A stretch of DNA of 45,149 nt from Pseudomonas sp. 14P_8.1_Bac3 (lineage in GTDB: Bacteria; Pseudomonadota; Gammaproteobacteria; Pseudomonadales; Pseudomonadaceae), in NCBI RefSeq assembly GCF_025466085.1, contig NZ_JANLOD010000028.1, positions 1 to 45,149 of the forward strand, given 5' to 3'. The notes under the pieces are model-generated. The model made no database searches. It was not told where the DNA came from and saw only the letters and a list, made by a program, of their open reading frames with translations. A program made the position numbers and the translations under genes. Positions 16,627 to 25,397 of this stretch are shown piece by piece. The stretch's first letter is position 1. Each line of letters begins with the position of its first letter.

Positions 16627-17508
16627 ATGCAACGGAATGCAAGCACTCTCTATCCCATCCTGCTGGTTCACGGCCTGTTCGGTTTCGACCGGATTGGCCC
16701 CTTCGAACTCTTCCATGACATCAAGCAAGCCCTGCGCAGTGGTGGCGCCAGGGTGTTCGTTCCGCACCTGTCGGTGACCCATAGCAATGAAGCACGCGGC
16801 GAGCAGCTGCTGGCGCAGATCGAACGGGTGCTGGAGGGCACCGGTGCCGAAAAGGTCAACCTGATCGGGCACAGCCAGGGCGCGCTTGCCGCGCGTTATG
16901 CCGCCGCGATAGCACCGCACATCGTGGCGTCGGTGACGTCGGTCAGCGGACCGAATCATGGCTCGGAACTGGCGGACTTCCTGCGCAAAGCCCTGACACC
17001 CGGACGCATCCCCGAGCGGGCGGCCGATGCGGTCGTCACGTTGTTCGCCGATTTCCTGGCGGCGCTGAACGGCCATCCCGACCTGCCGCAAAACGCCCTT
17101 TGCGCGTTGAATGCGTTGACCACCGAAGGTGTCTACGCGTTTAACGAGAAGTACCCCCAAGGGCTGCCAAAAACCTGGGGCGGCAAGGGCCGCGAGCTGG
17201 TCAACGGCGTTCGCTACTATTCCTGGAGCGGCACATTGCAAGGCAGCGTCCTCGATGAAGGATTCAACGCCCTCGATCCGATGAACGCCTTCTCCCGGGC
17301 CTTTTCCCGCTATTTCACCACCGAAGCCGATCAGAACGACGGCATGGTCGGGCGCTTCAGCTCGCATCTGGGCAAGGTGATCCGTTCCGACTATCCACTG
17401 GATCACCTCGACAGCATCAACCAGACCGCCGGTCGCGTGCGCCAAGGCATTGATCCGGTTGAACCGTTTGTGCGGCACGCCGAGCGTCTGCGAAAGGCGG
17501 GCCTTTAA
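16627..17508 (+). CDS. family I triacylglycerol lipase without signal peptide
   Basis: A 293-residue alpha/beta-hydrolase resembling Pseudomonas family I lipases along its whole length. It has the oxyanion motif HGLFG (15-19), nucleophile Ser83 in GHSQG, catalytic Asp in QNDGMVGRFSSHLG and catalytic His in DHLDSINQ. The protein begins MQRNASTLYPILLVHG with no signal peptide, and the disulfide cysteine of secreted LipA (CSSHLG in P. aeruginosa) is replaced (RFSSHLG). It therefore appears cytoplasmic or exported by another route, and no lipase foldase gene is adjacent. ATG 16627 is preferred (AAAGG upstream) over GTG 16582. It hydrolyses acylglycerols or related esters by family inference. Confidence 0.88.
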   Translation: MQRNASTLYPILLVHGLFGFDRIGPFELFHDIKQALRSGGARVFVPHLSVTHSNEARGEQLLAQIERVLEGTGAEKVNLIGHSQGALAARYAAAIAPHIVASVTSVSGPNHGSELADFLRKALTPGRIPERAADAVVTLFADFLAALNGHPDLPQNALCALNALTTEGVYAFNEKYPQGLPKTWGGKGRELVNGVRYYSWSGTLQGSVLDEGFNALDPMNAFSRAFSRYFTTEADQNDGMVGRFSSHLGKVIRSDYPLDHLDSINQTAGRVRQGIDPVEPFVRHAERLRKAGL

Positions 17509-17593
17509 GCAGCGGAAGGAACTTTGAGGAGAAATGGACCACTGAATCCGGTAGGCTCAGCACTTTACTGAACATTGAAAGGAGTATTTCCCC

Positions 17594-17875
17594 ATGGCTA
17601 AAGCCACTGCCCGTCACATCCTGGTTGCCAGCGAAGACAAGTGCAACGAACTCAAGGCCCAAATCGAGGCAGGTGCCGATTTCGCCGACGTTGCCAAAGC
17701 CAACTCCACCTGCCCGTCCAGCCGTCAGGGCGGCGATCTGGGTTCGTTCGGTCCAGGCCAGATGGTCAAGGAATTCGACACCGTGGTCTTCAGCGCACCG
17801 ATCAACGTCGTACAAGGCCCGGTGAAGACCCAGTTTGGCTACCACCTGCTGGAAGTGACCAGCCGCCAGGACTGA
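17594..17875 (+). CDS. ppiC: parvulin-type peptidyl-prolyl isomerase
   Basis: A 93-residue stand-alone parvulin (PpiC/Par10 type) that catalyses cis-trans isomerisation of X-Pro bonds. It is essentially one rotamase domain: ARHILVASEDKCNELKAQI, QGGDLGSFGPGQMVKEFD and TQFGYHLLEV. There is no signal peptide, so it is cytoplasmic. AGGAG precedes the ATG. The gene is monocistronic: 85 bases follow the lipase and a strong hairpin follows the stop codon. Confidence 0.95.
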   Translation: MAKATARHILVASEDKCNELKAQIEAGADFADVAKANSTCPSSRQGGDLGSFGPGQMVKEFDTVVFSAPINVVQGPVKTQFGYHLLEVTSRQD

Positions 17876-17894
17876 TCAATTCGCAATGTTTCCC

Positions 17895-17930
17895 CACGAC
17901 GGCCCGCCATTTTGGTGGGCCGTCGTGTTT
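17895..17930 (+). terminator. intrinsic terminator after ppiC
   Basis: An 11-bp perfect stem (17895-17905 with 17917-17927) is followed by a short TTT. The U-tract is weak but the stem is very stable. It separates the PPIase from the ABC importer operon. Confidence 0.75.
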
Positions 17931-18011
17931 CGGACGCGCGATACGGCTGGCGAGGGACGCGCCGCTAGCGTACAAATTGCGGTTATCGATCACCCGGCTC
18001 TAAGGCTGACA

Positions 18012-19880
18012 ATGCGACTGGCTTTCCCTACTTTATTGTTCACTGCCGTGGCCCTGTTGTTGGGCGCCGCCGGTGTGAACGCGGCACCGCAACATGCGCT
18101 TACCGTCTACGGCGAGCCGGCGAAATACCCTGCCGGCTTCAGTCACTTTGCCTACACCAACCTGCAAGCGCCCAAGGGCGGGACGATGCGCCGTTCAGCG
18201 ATCGAGATCGGTCACTTCGACCATCTTCTTCCTTATATAGACAAAGGCATCGGCGTGACGCAGATCGACGGTCTGCTCTACTCGCCCCTGGCCCAGCGTT
18301 CCCTGGACGAGCCTTACACCGTGTACGGCCTGGTGGCGCAGACGATGGAGCGCTCGGACGACGGTTTGTCCCTGCGGTTCTATCTCAATCCCAAGGCGCG
18401 CTTCGCCGATGGCCAGCCGATCACCGCCGAAGACGTGCGCTACACCTTCAACCTGCTGATGACCCAGGGCAGCCTGCGTTATCGCACACAGTTCGCCGAC
18501 GTCAAAGGCGTTGAGGTGGAATCGCCGCTGACTGTGCGTTTCGACTTCAAAAGCAACGAAAACCGCACCCTGCCCCTGGACATCGCGACCCTGCCAGTGT
18601 TTCCCGAACACTGGTGGAAGAGCCGCGATTTCGCCGGTGGTGGCGGTTACGAGCCGCCACTTGGCAGTGGCCCGTACAAAGTGAGCAAGGTCGATTCCGG
18701 GCGCAGCATCACCTTTGAACGCAATCCCGACTGGTGGGGCAAGGACCTGCCGGTCAGCCGTGGCTTGTACAATTTCGATCATTTCAGCATCGAGTACTTC
18801 GGCGACACCGACGTGGCGCGCCAGGTATTGCGCGGCGGCGCCTACGACTACAACCGCGAATTCTCCGCCACCGGCTACTCCATCGGCTACGACAGCCCTG
18901 CCCTCGCCGACGGCCGCCTGCAAAAGGCCCACCTCGCGCAGAGCGCGCCGCAATCGGCGCAAGGCTTTGTGTTCAATCTGCAGAATCCGCTGTTCCAGGA
19001 TCGCCGCGTCCGCCAGGCCCTGGTGATGCTCTGGGATTTCGAGTGGAGCAACCGGCAGATGATGCGCGACCTCTATATCCGTCAGCAGAGCTTCTTTTCC
19101 AACACCGACCTGGCCGCACGCAGCTTGCCGGATGCCGCCGAACTGGCGATTCTCGAGCCGTTGCGTGGGCAGATCCCCGAAGAGGTGTTCACCAAGGTCT
19201 TCGAAGCGCCGAAAACCGATGGCAGCGGCGTGATCCGCGACAAACAGCTGCAAGCGCTGGACCTGCTCGAACAGGCCGGATGGAAACCCGATGGCGACCA
19301 ACTGGTGAACGCCGAAGGCAAGCCGCTGAGCTTCACTTTCCTGGTCAGCCAGAACGGCATGGACCGCCTGCTGTTGCCGTACAAGCGCACGCTGAAACAG
19401 ATTGGCATCGACCTCAACATCCGCCGCATCGACTCGTCCCAGTACGTCAATCGCCTGATGTCGCGCGATTACGACATGATCGTCACCGGCTACCCGGTCA
19501 CCACCTCGCCAGGCAATGAACTGACCAATTATTTCGGTTCGGCGGCGGCCAACGATCCAGGCTCCAACAACTACATGGTGCTGAAGAACCCGGCGGTCGA
19601 TACGCTGGTCAGCGGCCTGGTCCGCGCCACCACCCAGGCCGACATGTTGCGCTACGCCCATGCCCTGGACCGGGTGCTGCAATGGAACTACTACTGGATT
19701 CCCAACTATTACCCGCCGGGCAGTTCCACCGTGTGGTGGAACCGTTTCGGTATTCCCAGCGTCCAGGCGGCCAATGACGAAGCCATCGAGAGTTGGTGGG
19801 AAGTGAGTTCCACGCCCTTGACCAACCAACAGATGACCGCCGAGCTGATCAAACGCGGCAGACCCGGAGGGCCGCACTGA
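18012..19880 (+). CDS. yejA: extracellular solute-binding protein of peptide ABC importer
   Basis: A 622-residue family 5 binding protein of the YejA group. A signal peptide ([20 protein letters not shown], then cleavage near VNA-AP) is followed by the SBP_bac_5 fold with [39 protein letters not shown] and the aromatic GSGPYKV region. It delivers oligopeptide-like substrates in the periplasm to the permease. YejABEF imports microcin C in E. coli, and the related Npp system of P. aeruginosa takes up peptides and peptidyl-nucleoside antibiotics. ATG 18012 is chosen for TAAGG 6 bases upstream and for the signal peptide; the frame is open from 17886. The stop overlaps the next start (TGATG). Confidence 0.92.
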   Translation: MRLAFPTLLFTAVALLLGAAGVNAAPQHALTVYGEPAKYPAGFSHFAYTNLQAPKGGTMRRSAIEIGHFDHLLPYIDKGIGVTQIDGLLYSPLAQRSLDEPYTVYGLVAQTMERSDDGLSLRFYLNPKARFADGQPITAEDVRYTFNLLMTQGSLRYRTQFADVKGVEVESPLTVRFDFKSNENRTLPLDIATLPVFPEHWWKSRDFAGGGGYEPPLGSGPYKVSKVDSGRSITFERNPDWWGKDLPVSRGLYNFDHFSIEYFGDTDVARQVLRGGAYDYNREFSATGYSIGYDSPALADGRLQKAHLAQSAPQSAQGFVFNLQNPLFQDRRVRQALVMLWDFEWSNRQMMRDLYIRQQSFFSNTDLAARSLPDAAELAILEPLRGQIPEEVFTKVFEAPKTDGSGVIRDKQLQALDLLEQAGWKPDGDQLVNAEGKPLSFTFLVSQNGMDRLLLPYKRTLKQIGIDLNIRRIDSSQYVNRLMSRDYDMIVTGYPVTTSPGNELTNYFGSAAANDPGSNNYMVLKNPAVDTLVSGLVRATTQADMLRYAHALDRVLQWNYYWIPNYYPPGSSTVWWNRFGIPSVQAANDEAIESWWEVSSTPLTNQQMTAELIKRGRPGGPH

Positions 19881-20941
19881 TGTGGGCTTACATACTGCGG
19901 CGCCTGCTGCTGATCATTCCGACGCTGGTGATCATTCTTCTGGTCAATTTCATCATCGTCCAGGCCGCACCGGGTGGACCGGTTGAACAGGCCATCGCGC
20001 ACCTGCAAGGCATCGGCGGCGCCAGCGTCGGCGGCGGTGCCAGCGAAGTCATGAGCGGCAGTTCGCGAGCCAGTCGTGGCCTCGATCCGCAATTGATCAA
20101 GGAAATCGAAAAACAATACGGCTTCGACAAACCCGCCCCGGAACGCCTGTGGCTGATGCTCAAGAACTACGCGCAGCTGGATTTCGGCAAGAGCTTTTTT
20201 CGCGGCGCCACCGTCACCGACCTGATCCTGGAAAAAATGCCGGTGACCATTTCCCTCGGGCTATGGGCCACGCTGATCACCTACCTGGTGTCGATCCCGC
20301 TGGGTATCCGCAAGGCGGTGCACCATGGCAGCCATTTCGACATCTGGAGCAGCACCGCGATCATCATTGGCTACGCGATGCCGGCATTCCTGTTCGCGAT
20401 GTTCCTGATCGTGGTGTTCGCCGGCGGCACGTCGTTGAACTGGTTTCCGGTACGCGGCCTGGTCTCGGACAACTTCGACTCGCTGTCCACCGTGGGCAAG
20501 ATCGCCGACTACTTCTGGCACCTGGTGTTGCCAGTCACGGCCCTGGTGATCGGCGGCTTCGCCACCCTGACCATCCTGACCAAAAACTCCTTCCTCAATG
20601 AAATCACCCGCCAATACGTAGTCACCGCCCGCGCCAAAGGCATGAGCGAGCGTCGCGTGCTCTACGGCCACGTGTTCCGCAACGCCATGCTGCTGGTGGT
20701 GTCGGGGATTCCCCAAGCGTTCATCAGCGTGTTCTTCGCCGGCTCGCTGTTGATCGAGGTGATTTTCTCCCTCGATGGCCTGGGCCGCATGAGTTACGAA
20801 GCCGCGGTGTCCCGGGACTACCCGGTGGTGTTCGGTTCGCTGTTCATCTTCACGTTGTTCGGCCTGCTGATCAAACTGGTCGGCGACCTCTGCTACACCC
20901 TGGTCGACCCGCGTATCGACTTCGCCGCGAGGAACGCCTGA
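19880..20941 (+). CDS. yejB: ABC importer permease YejB-type
   Basis: A 353-residue inner-membrane permease of the DppB/OppB family. It begins [20 protein letters not shown], a membrane helix, and has the family's long periplasmic segment, then helices from about residue 130 and the EAA-type cytoplasmic loop ([20 protein letters not shown]) that docks on the ATPase. It pairs with the next permease to form the channel. The start overlaps the stop of the binding-protein gene by one base, and its own stop overlaps the next ATG in the same way. Confidence 0.93.
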   Translation: MWAYILRRLLLIIPTLVIILLVNFIIVQAAPGGPVEQAIAHLQGIGGASVGGGASEVMSGSSRASRGLDPQLIKEIEKQYGFDKPAPERLWLMLKNYAQLDFGKSFFRGATVTDLILEKMPVTISLGLWATLITYLVSIPLGIRKAVHHGSHFDIWSSTAIIIGYAMPAFLFAMFLIVVFAGGTSLNWFPVRGLVSDNFDSLSTVGKIADYFWHLVLPVTALVIGGFATLTILTKNSFLNEITRQYVVTARAKGMSERRVLYGHVFRNAMLLVVSGIPQAFISVFFAGSLLIEVIFSLDGLGRMSYEAAVSRDYPVVFGSLFIFTLFGLLIKLVGDLCYTLVDPRIDFAARNA

Positions 20942-21963
20942 TGTTCAATCTTTCACCGTTGGCGCGGCGCCGCTTCGAACGCTTCAAGAAAAACCGCCGC
21001 GGCTGGTGGTCGCTGTGGCTGTTTGTCGGCCTGTTCCTGCTGACCCTCGGTGGCGAACTGATCGCCAACGACAAGCCGCTGGTGGTCAGCTATCAGGGTT
21101 CGTTGTACTTCCCGGTGTTCAAGCGCTACACCGAGCAGGAATTCGGCGGGCAACTGCCGTTCCAGGCGGACTACCGCAGCGACTACGTGCAGAAGCTGAT
21201 CAGGAAGGACGGCGGCTGGCTGCTGTTTCCGCCGATCCCGTTCAGCGACGACACACCCAATTACGACCTGAACAAACCGGCACCGAGCCCGCCCTCCAAC
21301 GTCAACTGGCTGGGCACGGACGACCAGGCGCGGGACGTGCTGGCCCGGGTGATTTTCGGTGCGCGGGTGTCGATTCTGTTTGCGTTGATGCTGACGTTTG
21401 TCAGTGCGCTGATCGGCATCGCCGCCGGCGCGCTGCAAGGCTATTACGGTGGCTGGGTCGATCTGATCGGTCAGCGTTTGCTGGAGGTCTGGTCGGGTCT
21501 GCCCGTGTTGTACCTGCTGATCATTCTTTCAGGGTTCGTTGAGCCGAATTTCTGGTGGCTGCTGGGGATCATGGCGCTGTTTTCCTGGCTGGCGCTGGTG
21601 GACGTGGTGCGTGCGGAGTTCCTGCGCGGACGCAACCTCGAATACGTCAAGGCTGCCCGGGCGCTGGGTCTTACCGATCGCAAGGTCATCGTGCGGCACA
21701 TCCTGCCCAACGCGATGAACGCGACCCTGAGTTACCTGCCGTTCATCCTGACCGGGGCGATCTCGACGCTGACTGCGCTGGATTTTCTCGGCTTCGGCAT
21801 GCCGGCCGGCAGCGCATCCCTGGGCGAGCTGATCGGTCAGGGCAAGCAGAACCTGCAAGCGCCTTGGCTGGGCCTGACGGCGTTTTTCACTCTGGCGCTG
21901 ATTCTTTCTTTGCTGGTGTTTATCGGTGAGGCATTGCGAGATGCCTTTGACCCACGATCCTGA
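20941..21963 (+). CDS. yejE: ABC importer permease YejE-type
   Basis: A 340-residue permease of the DppC/OppC family. It begins with a basic segment (LARRRFERFKKNRRG), one membrane helix, a periplasmic region containing TDDQARDVLARVIFGARVS, and a C-terminal transmembrane domain. The EAA loop is YVKAARALGLTDRKVIVRHI. The long insert between helix 1 and the DQARD motif is typical of YejE over other OppC proteins. The start overlaps the yejB stop by one base. Confidence 0.93.
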   Translation: MFNLSPLARRRFERFKKNRRGWWSLWLFVGLFLLTLGGELIANDKPLVVSYQGSLYFPVFKRYTEQEFGGQLPFQADYRSDYVQKLIRKDGGWLLFPPIPFSDDTPNYDLNKPAPSPPSNVNWLGTDDQARDVLARVIFGARVSILFALMLTFVSALIGIAAGALQGYYGGWVDLIGQRLLEVWSGLPVLYLLIILSGFVEPNFWWLLGIMALFSWLALVDVVRAEFLRGRNLEYVKAARALGLTDRKVIVRHILPNAMNATLSYLPFILTGAISTLTALDFLGFGMPAGSASLGELIGQGKQNLQAPWLGLTAFFTLALILSLLVFIGEALRDAFDPRS

Positions 21964-23548
21964 AGCGAGCGTTGAGATGAGTAACCTGATCGAAATCCGT
22001 GACCTCAGCGTCGCCTTCAACGGCCAGATCGTGGTGCGTAACCTGTGCCTGGACATCCGCCCCGGTGAATGCCTGGCGCTGGTCGGCGAGTCGGGTTCCG
22101 GCAAATCGGTGACTGCGCACTCGATCCTGCAACTGCTGCCGGAAATCGGCACCGAATCTACTGGCAGCATTCGCTATCGCGGCAAGGAACTGCTGGGCGC
22201 CTCCTCGAAGGTGCTGCGCGAGTTGCGTGGCAACCGCATCGCGATGATCTTCCAGGAGCCAATGACCTCGCTCAATCCGCTGCACAGCATCGAAAAGCAG
22301 ATCGGCGAGACCCTGCTGCTGCACAAAGGCCTGACCGGCAAAGCCGCGCAGGCACGGATTCTGGAGTTGCTGCATCTGGTGGGCATCCAGAAACCCGAAG
22401 AGCGGCTCAAGGCCTATCCCCATCAACTGTCTGGCGGGCAGCGGCAACGGGTCATGATCGCCATGGCCCTGGCCTGCGAACCGGAACTGCTGATCGCCGA
22501 CGAACCCACCACGGCGCTGGACGTGACCGTGCAGCGCAAGATTCTGCTGCTGCTCAAATCCCTGCAACAGCGCCTTGGCATGTCGCTGTTGCTGATCAGC
22601 CACGACCTCAATCTGGTGCGCAGCATCGCCCAGCGCGTGTGCGTGATGAAGGCCGGGGAAATCGTCGAGCAAGCGCCGTGCGAGACGTTATTCACCGAAC
22701 CAAGGCACCCTTACAGCTGCGTGCTGCTGAATGCCGAACCGGAAGGCGAGGCGCTGGCCCGGGACGAGCGCGAGAAGGTCCTGGAAGTGGACAACCTGCG
22801 GGTGAAGTTCGCCCTCGGCGGCGGACTGTTCCAGCGCAAGACTTACCTGCACGCGGTCGACGGCATCAGCCTGAATGTCCAGCGCGGCAAGACGCTGGGG
22901 ATCGTCGGTGAATCGGGCTCTGGCAAGTCGACGCTGGGCCAGGCGATCCTGCGCCTGCTCGAGTCCGAAGGCAGCATCCGCTTTCAAGGCACGGCCCTGG
23001 ATGGCCTGACGCAGAAGCAACTGCGGCCGTGGCGCAAGAAAATGCAGGTGGTGTTCCAGGACCCGTTCGGCAGCCTCAGCCCGCGGATGTCGGTGGCGCA
23101 AATCATTAGCGAAGGCCTGGAAGTTCACAGCCAGTCGACCGCTGACGAATGCGAGGCCCAGGTGATCCAGGCCCTGCAGGAAGTCGGCCTCGACCCGCAA
23201 AGCCGTCATCGTTACCCCCATGAATTCTCCGGCGGCCAGCGTCAGCGCATCGCCATTGCCCGGGCGCTGGTGCTGAAACCGGCGCTGATTCTGCTGGATG
23301 AGCCGACGTCGGCGCTGGACCGCACCGTGCAAAAACAGGTGGTCGCGCTGCTCCGCCAGCTTCAGGAAAAACATGGCCTGACGTACCTGTTTATCAGCCA
23401 TGACCTGGCGGTGGTCCGCGCCCTGGCCCACGACATGATCGTGATCAAGGATGGCAAAGTGGTGGAAAGCGGTGCGAGCCACGACGTGTTCGACTCGCCG
23501 CAGCATCCGTATACCAAGGAGCTGTTGGCGGCGGCGCATCAGCGGTAG
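21941..23548 (+). CDS. yejF: ABC importer ATPase YejF-type, duplicated
   Basis: A 535-residue ATPase with two complete nucleotide-binding domains in one chain. NBD1 has Walker A GESGSGKS, signature LSGGQRQRV and Walker [16 protein letters not shown]2 has [17 protein letters not shown] and [12 protein letters not shown]. Each half ends in an OppD/F-type extension. It powers the YejA/B/E importer. Two starts are possible: ATG 21941 (GAGG upstream, overlapping yejE by 23 bases) and ATG 21977 ([14 protein letters not shown]). The first is used for its better ribosome-binding site and family length. An inverted REP pair follows the stop and may protect the 3' end of the operon mRNA. Confidence 0.93.
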   Translation: MPLTHDPEASVEMSNLIEIRDLSVAFNGQIVVRNLCLDIRPGECLALVGESGSGKSVTAHSILQLLPEIGTESTGSIRYRGKELLGASSKVLRELRGNRIAMIFQEPMTSLNPLHSIEKQIGETLLLHKGLTGKAAQARILELLHLVGIQKPEERLKAYPHQLSGGQRQRVMIAMALACEPELLIADEPTTALDVTVQRKILLLLKSLQQRLGMSLLLISHDLNLVRSIAQRVCVMKAGEIVEQAPCETLFTEPRHPYSCVLLNAEPEGEALARDEREKVLEVDNLRVKFALGGGLFQRKTYLHAVDGISLNVQRGKTLGIVGESGSGKSTLGQAILRLLESEGSIRFQGTALDGLTQKQLRPWRKKMQVVFQDPFGSLSPRMSVAQIISEGLEVHSQSTADECEAQVIQALQEVGLDPQSRHRYPHEFSGGQRQRIAIARALVLKPALILLDEPTSALDRTVQKQVVALLRQLQEKHGLTYLFISHDLAVVRALAHDMIVIKDGKVVESGASHDVFDSPQHPYTKELLAAAHQR

Positions 23549-23577
23549 ACATAATTGCGCCATTCAGTGAGACCGCG

Positions 23578-23668
23578 TCGCGGCCTTCGCGGGCAAGCCC
23601 GCTTCCACATGGGGTTGTGTGAACGACACAGACCCGGTGTGGGAGCGGGCTTGCTCGCGAAGAGGCCG
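23578..23668. repeat. inverted REP pair (REPIN) after yejF
   Basis: Two REP palindromes in opposite orientation, 23578-23609 and 23638-23668, share the core GGGAGCGGGCTTGCTCGCGA with a GAGGCC tail. Together they can fold into one long hairpin. This is the layout of a REPIN, which RAYT transposases are thought to mobilise; no RAYT gene is in the window. Confidence 0.85.
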
Positions 23669-23700
23669 GGACAAGCACCACACAACCAGGATCTGTCAGC

Positions 23701-25116
23701 ATGAACACCACCGAAAGCCTCAAGGATTACCAGCGCGTGCGCCTGTTGGCGATCCGCTCGCTGTTCGAAATCATCGAGCAGTCCAGCGAAGGCACGGTGA
23801 TTGTCGATCGCGACGCCAACATTGTCTGGATGAACGAGCGTTACGCCCGGCGCTTTGGTCTGGAATCGGCGGAAGTGGCCATCGGCAAGGCCTGCGAAAG
23901 CGTGATCCCCGGCAGCCTGCTGCGTGAAGTCGTGCGCACCGGCCGGCCGATCCTGCTCGACATGCAGGACACCCCCAAGGAACCGCTGGTGGTCATGCGC
24001 CTGCCGATCCACGACGACGCCGGTGTGGTGATCGGCGCGATCGGTTTTGCCCTGTTCGACGAGTTGCGCAGCCTGTCGCCGATGCTCAAACGCTACATGA
24101 GCATGCAGGAGGAACTGGCCTCCACCCGCTCGTTGCTGCGGGCGCGGCAGACCAAATACAACTTTGCCCATTTCATCGGCACCAGCGCCGCCAGCCTGGA
24201 AGTCAAACGCCGCGCCCGCCGCAGTGCCAGTGCCGATTCACCGGTGTTGCTGCTCGGAGAAACCGGCACCGGCAAGGAACTGCTGGCCCAGGCTATCCAC
24301 GGCGCTTCGCCGCGGGCCCATAAGGCCTTCGTCAGCATCAACAGCGCGGCGATCCCCGAGTCGCTGCTGGAAGCCGAATTCTTTGGCACCGCCCCCGGCG
24401 CGTTTACCGGTGCTGATCGCAAGGGTCGCGCAGGCAAGTTGCAGATCGCCCAGGGCGGCACGCTGTTCCTCGATGAAATCGGGGACATGCCGCTGCCGTT
24501 GCAGAGCAAACTGCTGCGGGTCTTGCAGGAAAAGGAATTTGAACCGGTCGGCTCCAATGAGGTGATCCAGAGCGATGTGCGGGTGATCGCAGCGACCTCG
24601 ACAGATCTTGAGGCGGCGATCAAGCGCGGTGAATTTCGCGCTGATCTGTATTACCGGCTCAATGTGCTGCCGATCCAGGTGCCGCCGTTGCGTGCTCGTC
24701 TCGATGACCTGCCGGCCCTGAGCGAAGCCATTCTTGAGGAGCTGCGCAGTCAGCATGAGTTGAACCATGAAGCCCTCGCGTTGCTGGCGCAACACGCTTG
24801 GCCGGGGAACATCCGCGAACTGCGCAACGTGCTGGAACGGGCGGCGTTACTCAGTGATGACCTGCGGCTCACGGTCGCGGATATTCGGGCAGCCATTGGC
24901 ACGTTCACCCCGGTAGATCGTGTGGTCCCCAGCGCTATCGAGGCATTTGCCCATGAAACGTTCAGTGCCGCGCGGGAGCGGTTTGACCGGCAATTGATCG
25001 AGACCACCCTGGCGCAATGCGGGGGCAAGGTGATTGAAGCGGCGGCGCGGTTGGGCTTGGGACGGTCGACGTTGTACAAGAAGATGGTGGCCTTGGGGAT
25101 CGCCGAGTCTCCATAA
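23701..25116 (+). CDS. hbcR: sigma-54 enhancer-binding regulator of hydroxybutyrate genes
   Basis: A 471-residue activator. An N-terminal PAS domain (about residues 25-115, SSEGTVIVDRDANIVWMNER) is joined to an AAA+ domain with Walker A GETGTGKE (186-193), sigma-54 contact loop GAFTGA (233-238) and Walker B TLFLDEIGD (254-262). A Fis-type helix-turn-helix follows at the C-terminus (GKVIEAAARLGLGRSTLYKK). All motifs needed to activate RpoN polymerase are present. The gene order with a GntP permease and 3-hydroxybutyrate dehydrogenase matches the P. aeruginosa PA2003-PA2005 region, where PA2005 (HbcR) controls (R)-3-hydroxybutyrate use. The name rests on that context and the fold. The PAS ligand is unknown. 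AGGA precedes the ATG. Confidence 0.85.
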   Translation: MNTTESLKDYQRVRLLAIRSLFEIIEQSSEGTVIVDRDANIVWMNERYARRFGLESAEVAIGKACESVIPGSLLREVVRTGRPILLDMQDTPKEPLVVMRLPIHDDAGVVIGAIGFALFDELRSLSPMLKRYMSMQEELASTRSLLRARQTKYNFAHFIGTSAASLEVKRRARRSASADSPVLLLGETGTGKELLAQAIHGASPRAHKAFVSINSAAIPESLLEAEFFGTAPGAFTGADRKGRAGKLQIAQGGTLFLDEIGDMPLPLQSKLLRVLQEKEFEPVGSNEVIQSDVRVIAATSTDLEAAIKRGEFRADLYYRLNVLPIQVPPLRARLDDLPALSEAILEELRSQHELNHEALALLAQHAWPGNIRELRNVLERAALLSDDLRLTVADIRAAIGTFTPVDRVVPSAIEAFAHETFSAARERFDRQLIETTLAQCGGKVIEAAARLGLGRSTLYKKMVALGIAESP

Positions 25117-25144
25117 CGAGACACCCATCTCCCTTATTAGACAG

Positions 25145-25237
25145 GACCTCTTTGCGGGCAAGTCCGCTCCCACAATGACCGGGTTGTGGTAAAAGACGCG
25201 CTCACCTGTGGGAGCGGGCTTGCTCGCGAAGAGGCCA
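25145..25237. repeat. inverted REP pair (REPIN) upstream of gntP
   Basis: Two opposed REP copies at 25145-25174 and 25207-25237 have the same GGGAGCGGGCTTGCTCGCGAAGAGG subtype as the pair after yejF. They lie between the regulator stop and the sigma-54 promoter, and may insulate the two transcripts. Confidence 0.85.
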
Positions 25238-25310
25238 TCACTGACGAAAAAATCTCCAAACCGAGACAACTTACTCACAACAAAACTGAAACCCTAAAAA
25301 TATCCTTATA

Positions 25311-25323
25311 TTTCAATAAGTTG
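25311..25323 (+). promoter_or_regulatory. possible IHF site
   Basis: TTTCAATAAGTTG fits the IHF consensus WATCAANNNNTTR with one mismatch. It lies in an A/T-rich stretch immediately upstream of the sigma-54 promoter, where IHF commonly bends DNA to bring an enhancer-binding protein to RpoN polymerase. Confidence 0.4.
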
Positions 25324-25329
25324 CCAACC

Positions 25330-25345
25330 TGGCACGCATCTCGCT
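25330..25345 (+). promoter_or_regulatory. sigma-54 (RpoN) promoter of gntP-bdhA
   Basis: TGGCACGCATCTCGCT has the -24 GG (25331-25332) and -12 GC (25343-25344) separated by exactly 10 bases, with a full TGGCAC half and one mismatch in TTGC (TCGC). The start of transcription would fall near 25355, about 40 bases before the permease start. The adjacent sigma-54 activator gene makes this assignment strong. Confidence 0.75.
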
Positions 25346-25397
25346 AAAGCCCTCCCACCCAGCTTCATCACAAAAATAACAATCCAGGAGACACACC

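Noticed and set aside
18195..19877. 560-codon open frame antisense to the binding-protein gene
   Set aside because: It mirrors a well-supported yejA-type gene and has no ribosome-binding site or recognisable domain. Similar antisense frames at 2495-5062, 27464-28864, 32769-33893 and 43691-45025 were rejected for the same reason.
23578..25237. Repeated GAGCGGGCTTGCTCGCGA blocks as a CRISPR array
   Set aside because: The copies are palindromic, occur as opposed pairs hundreds to thousands of bases apart, lack regular spacers and have no cas genes. They are REP elements.
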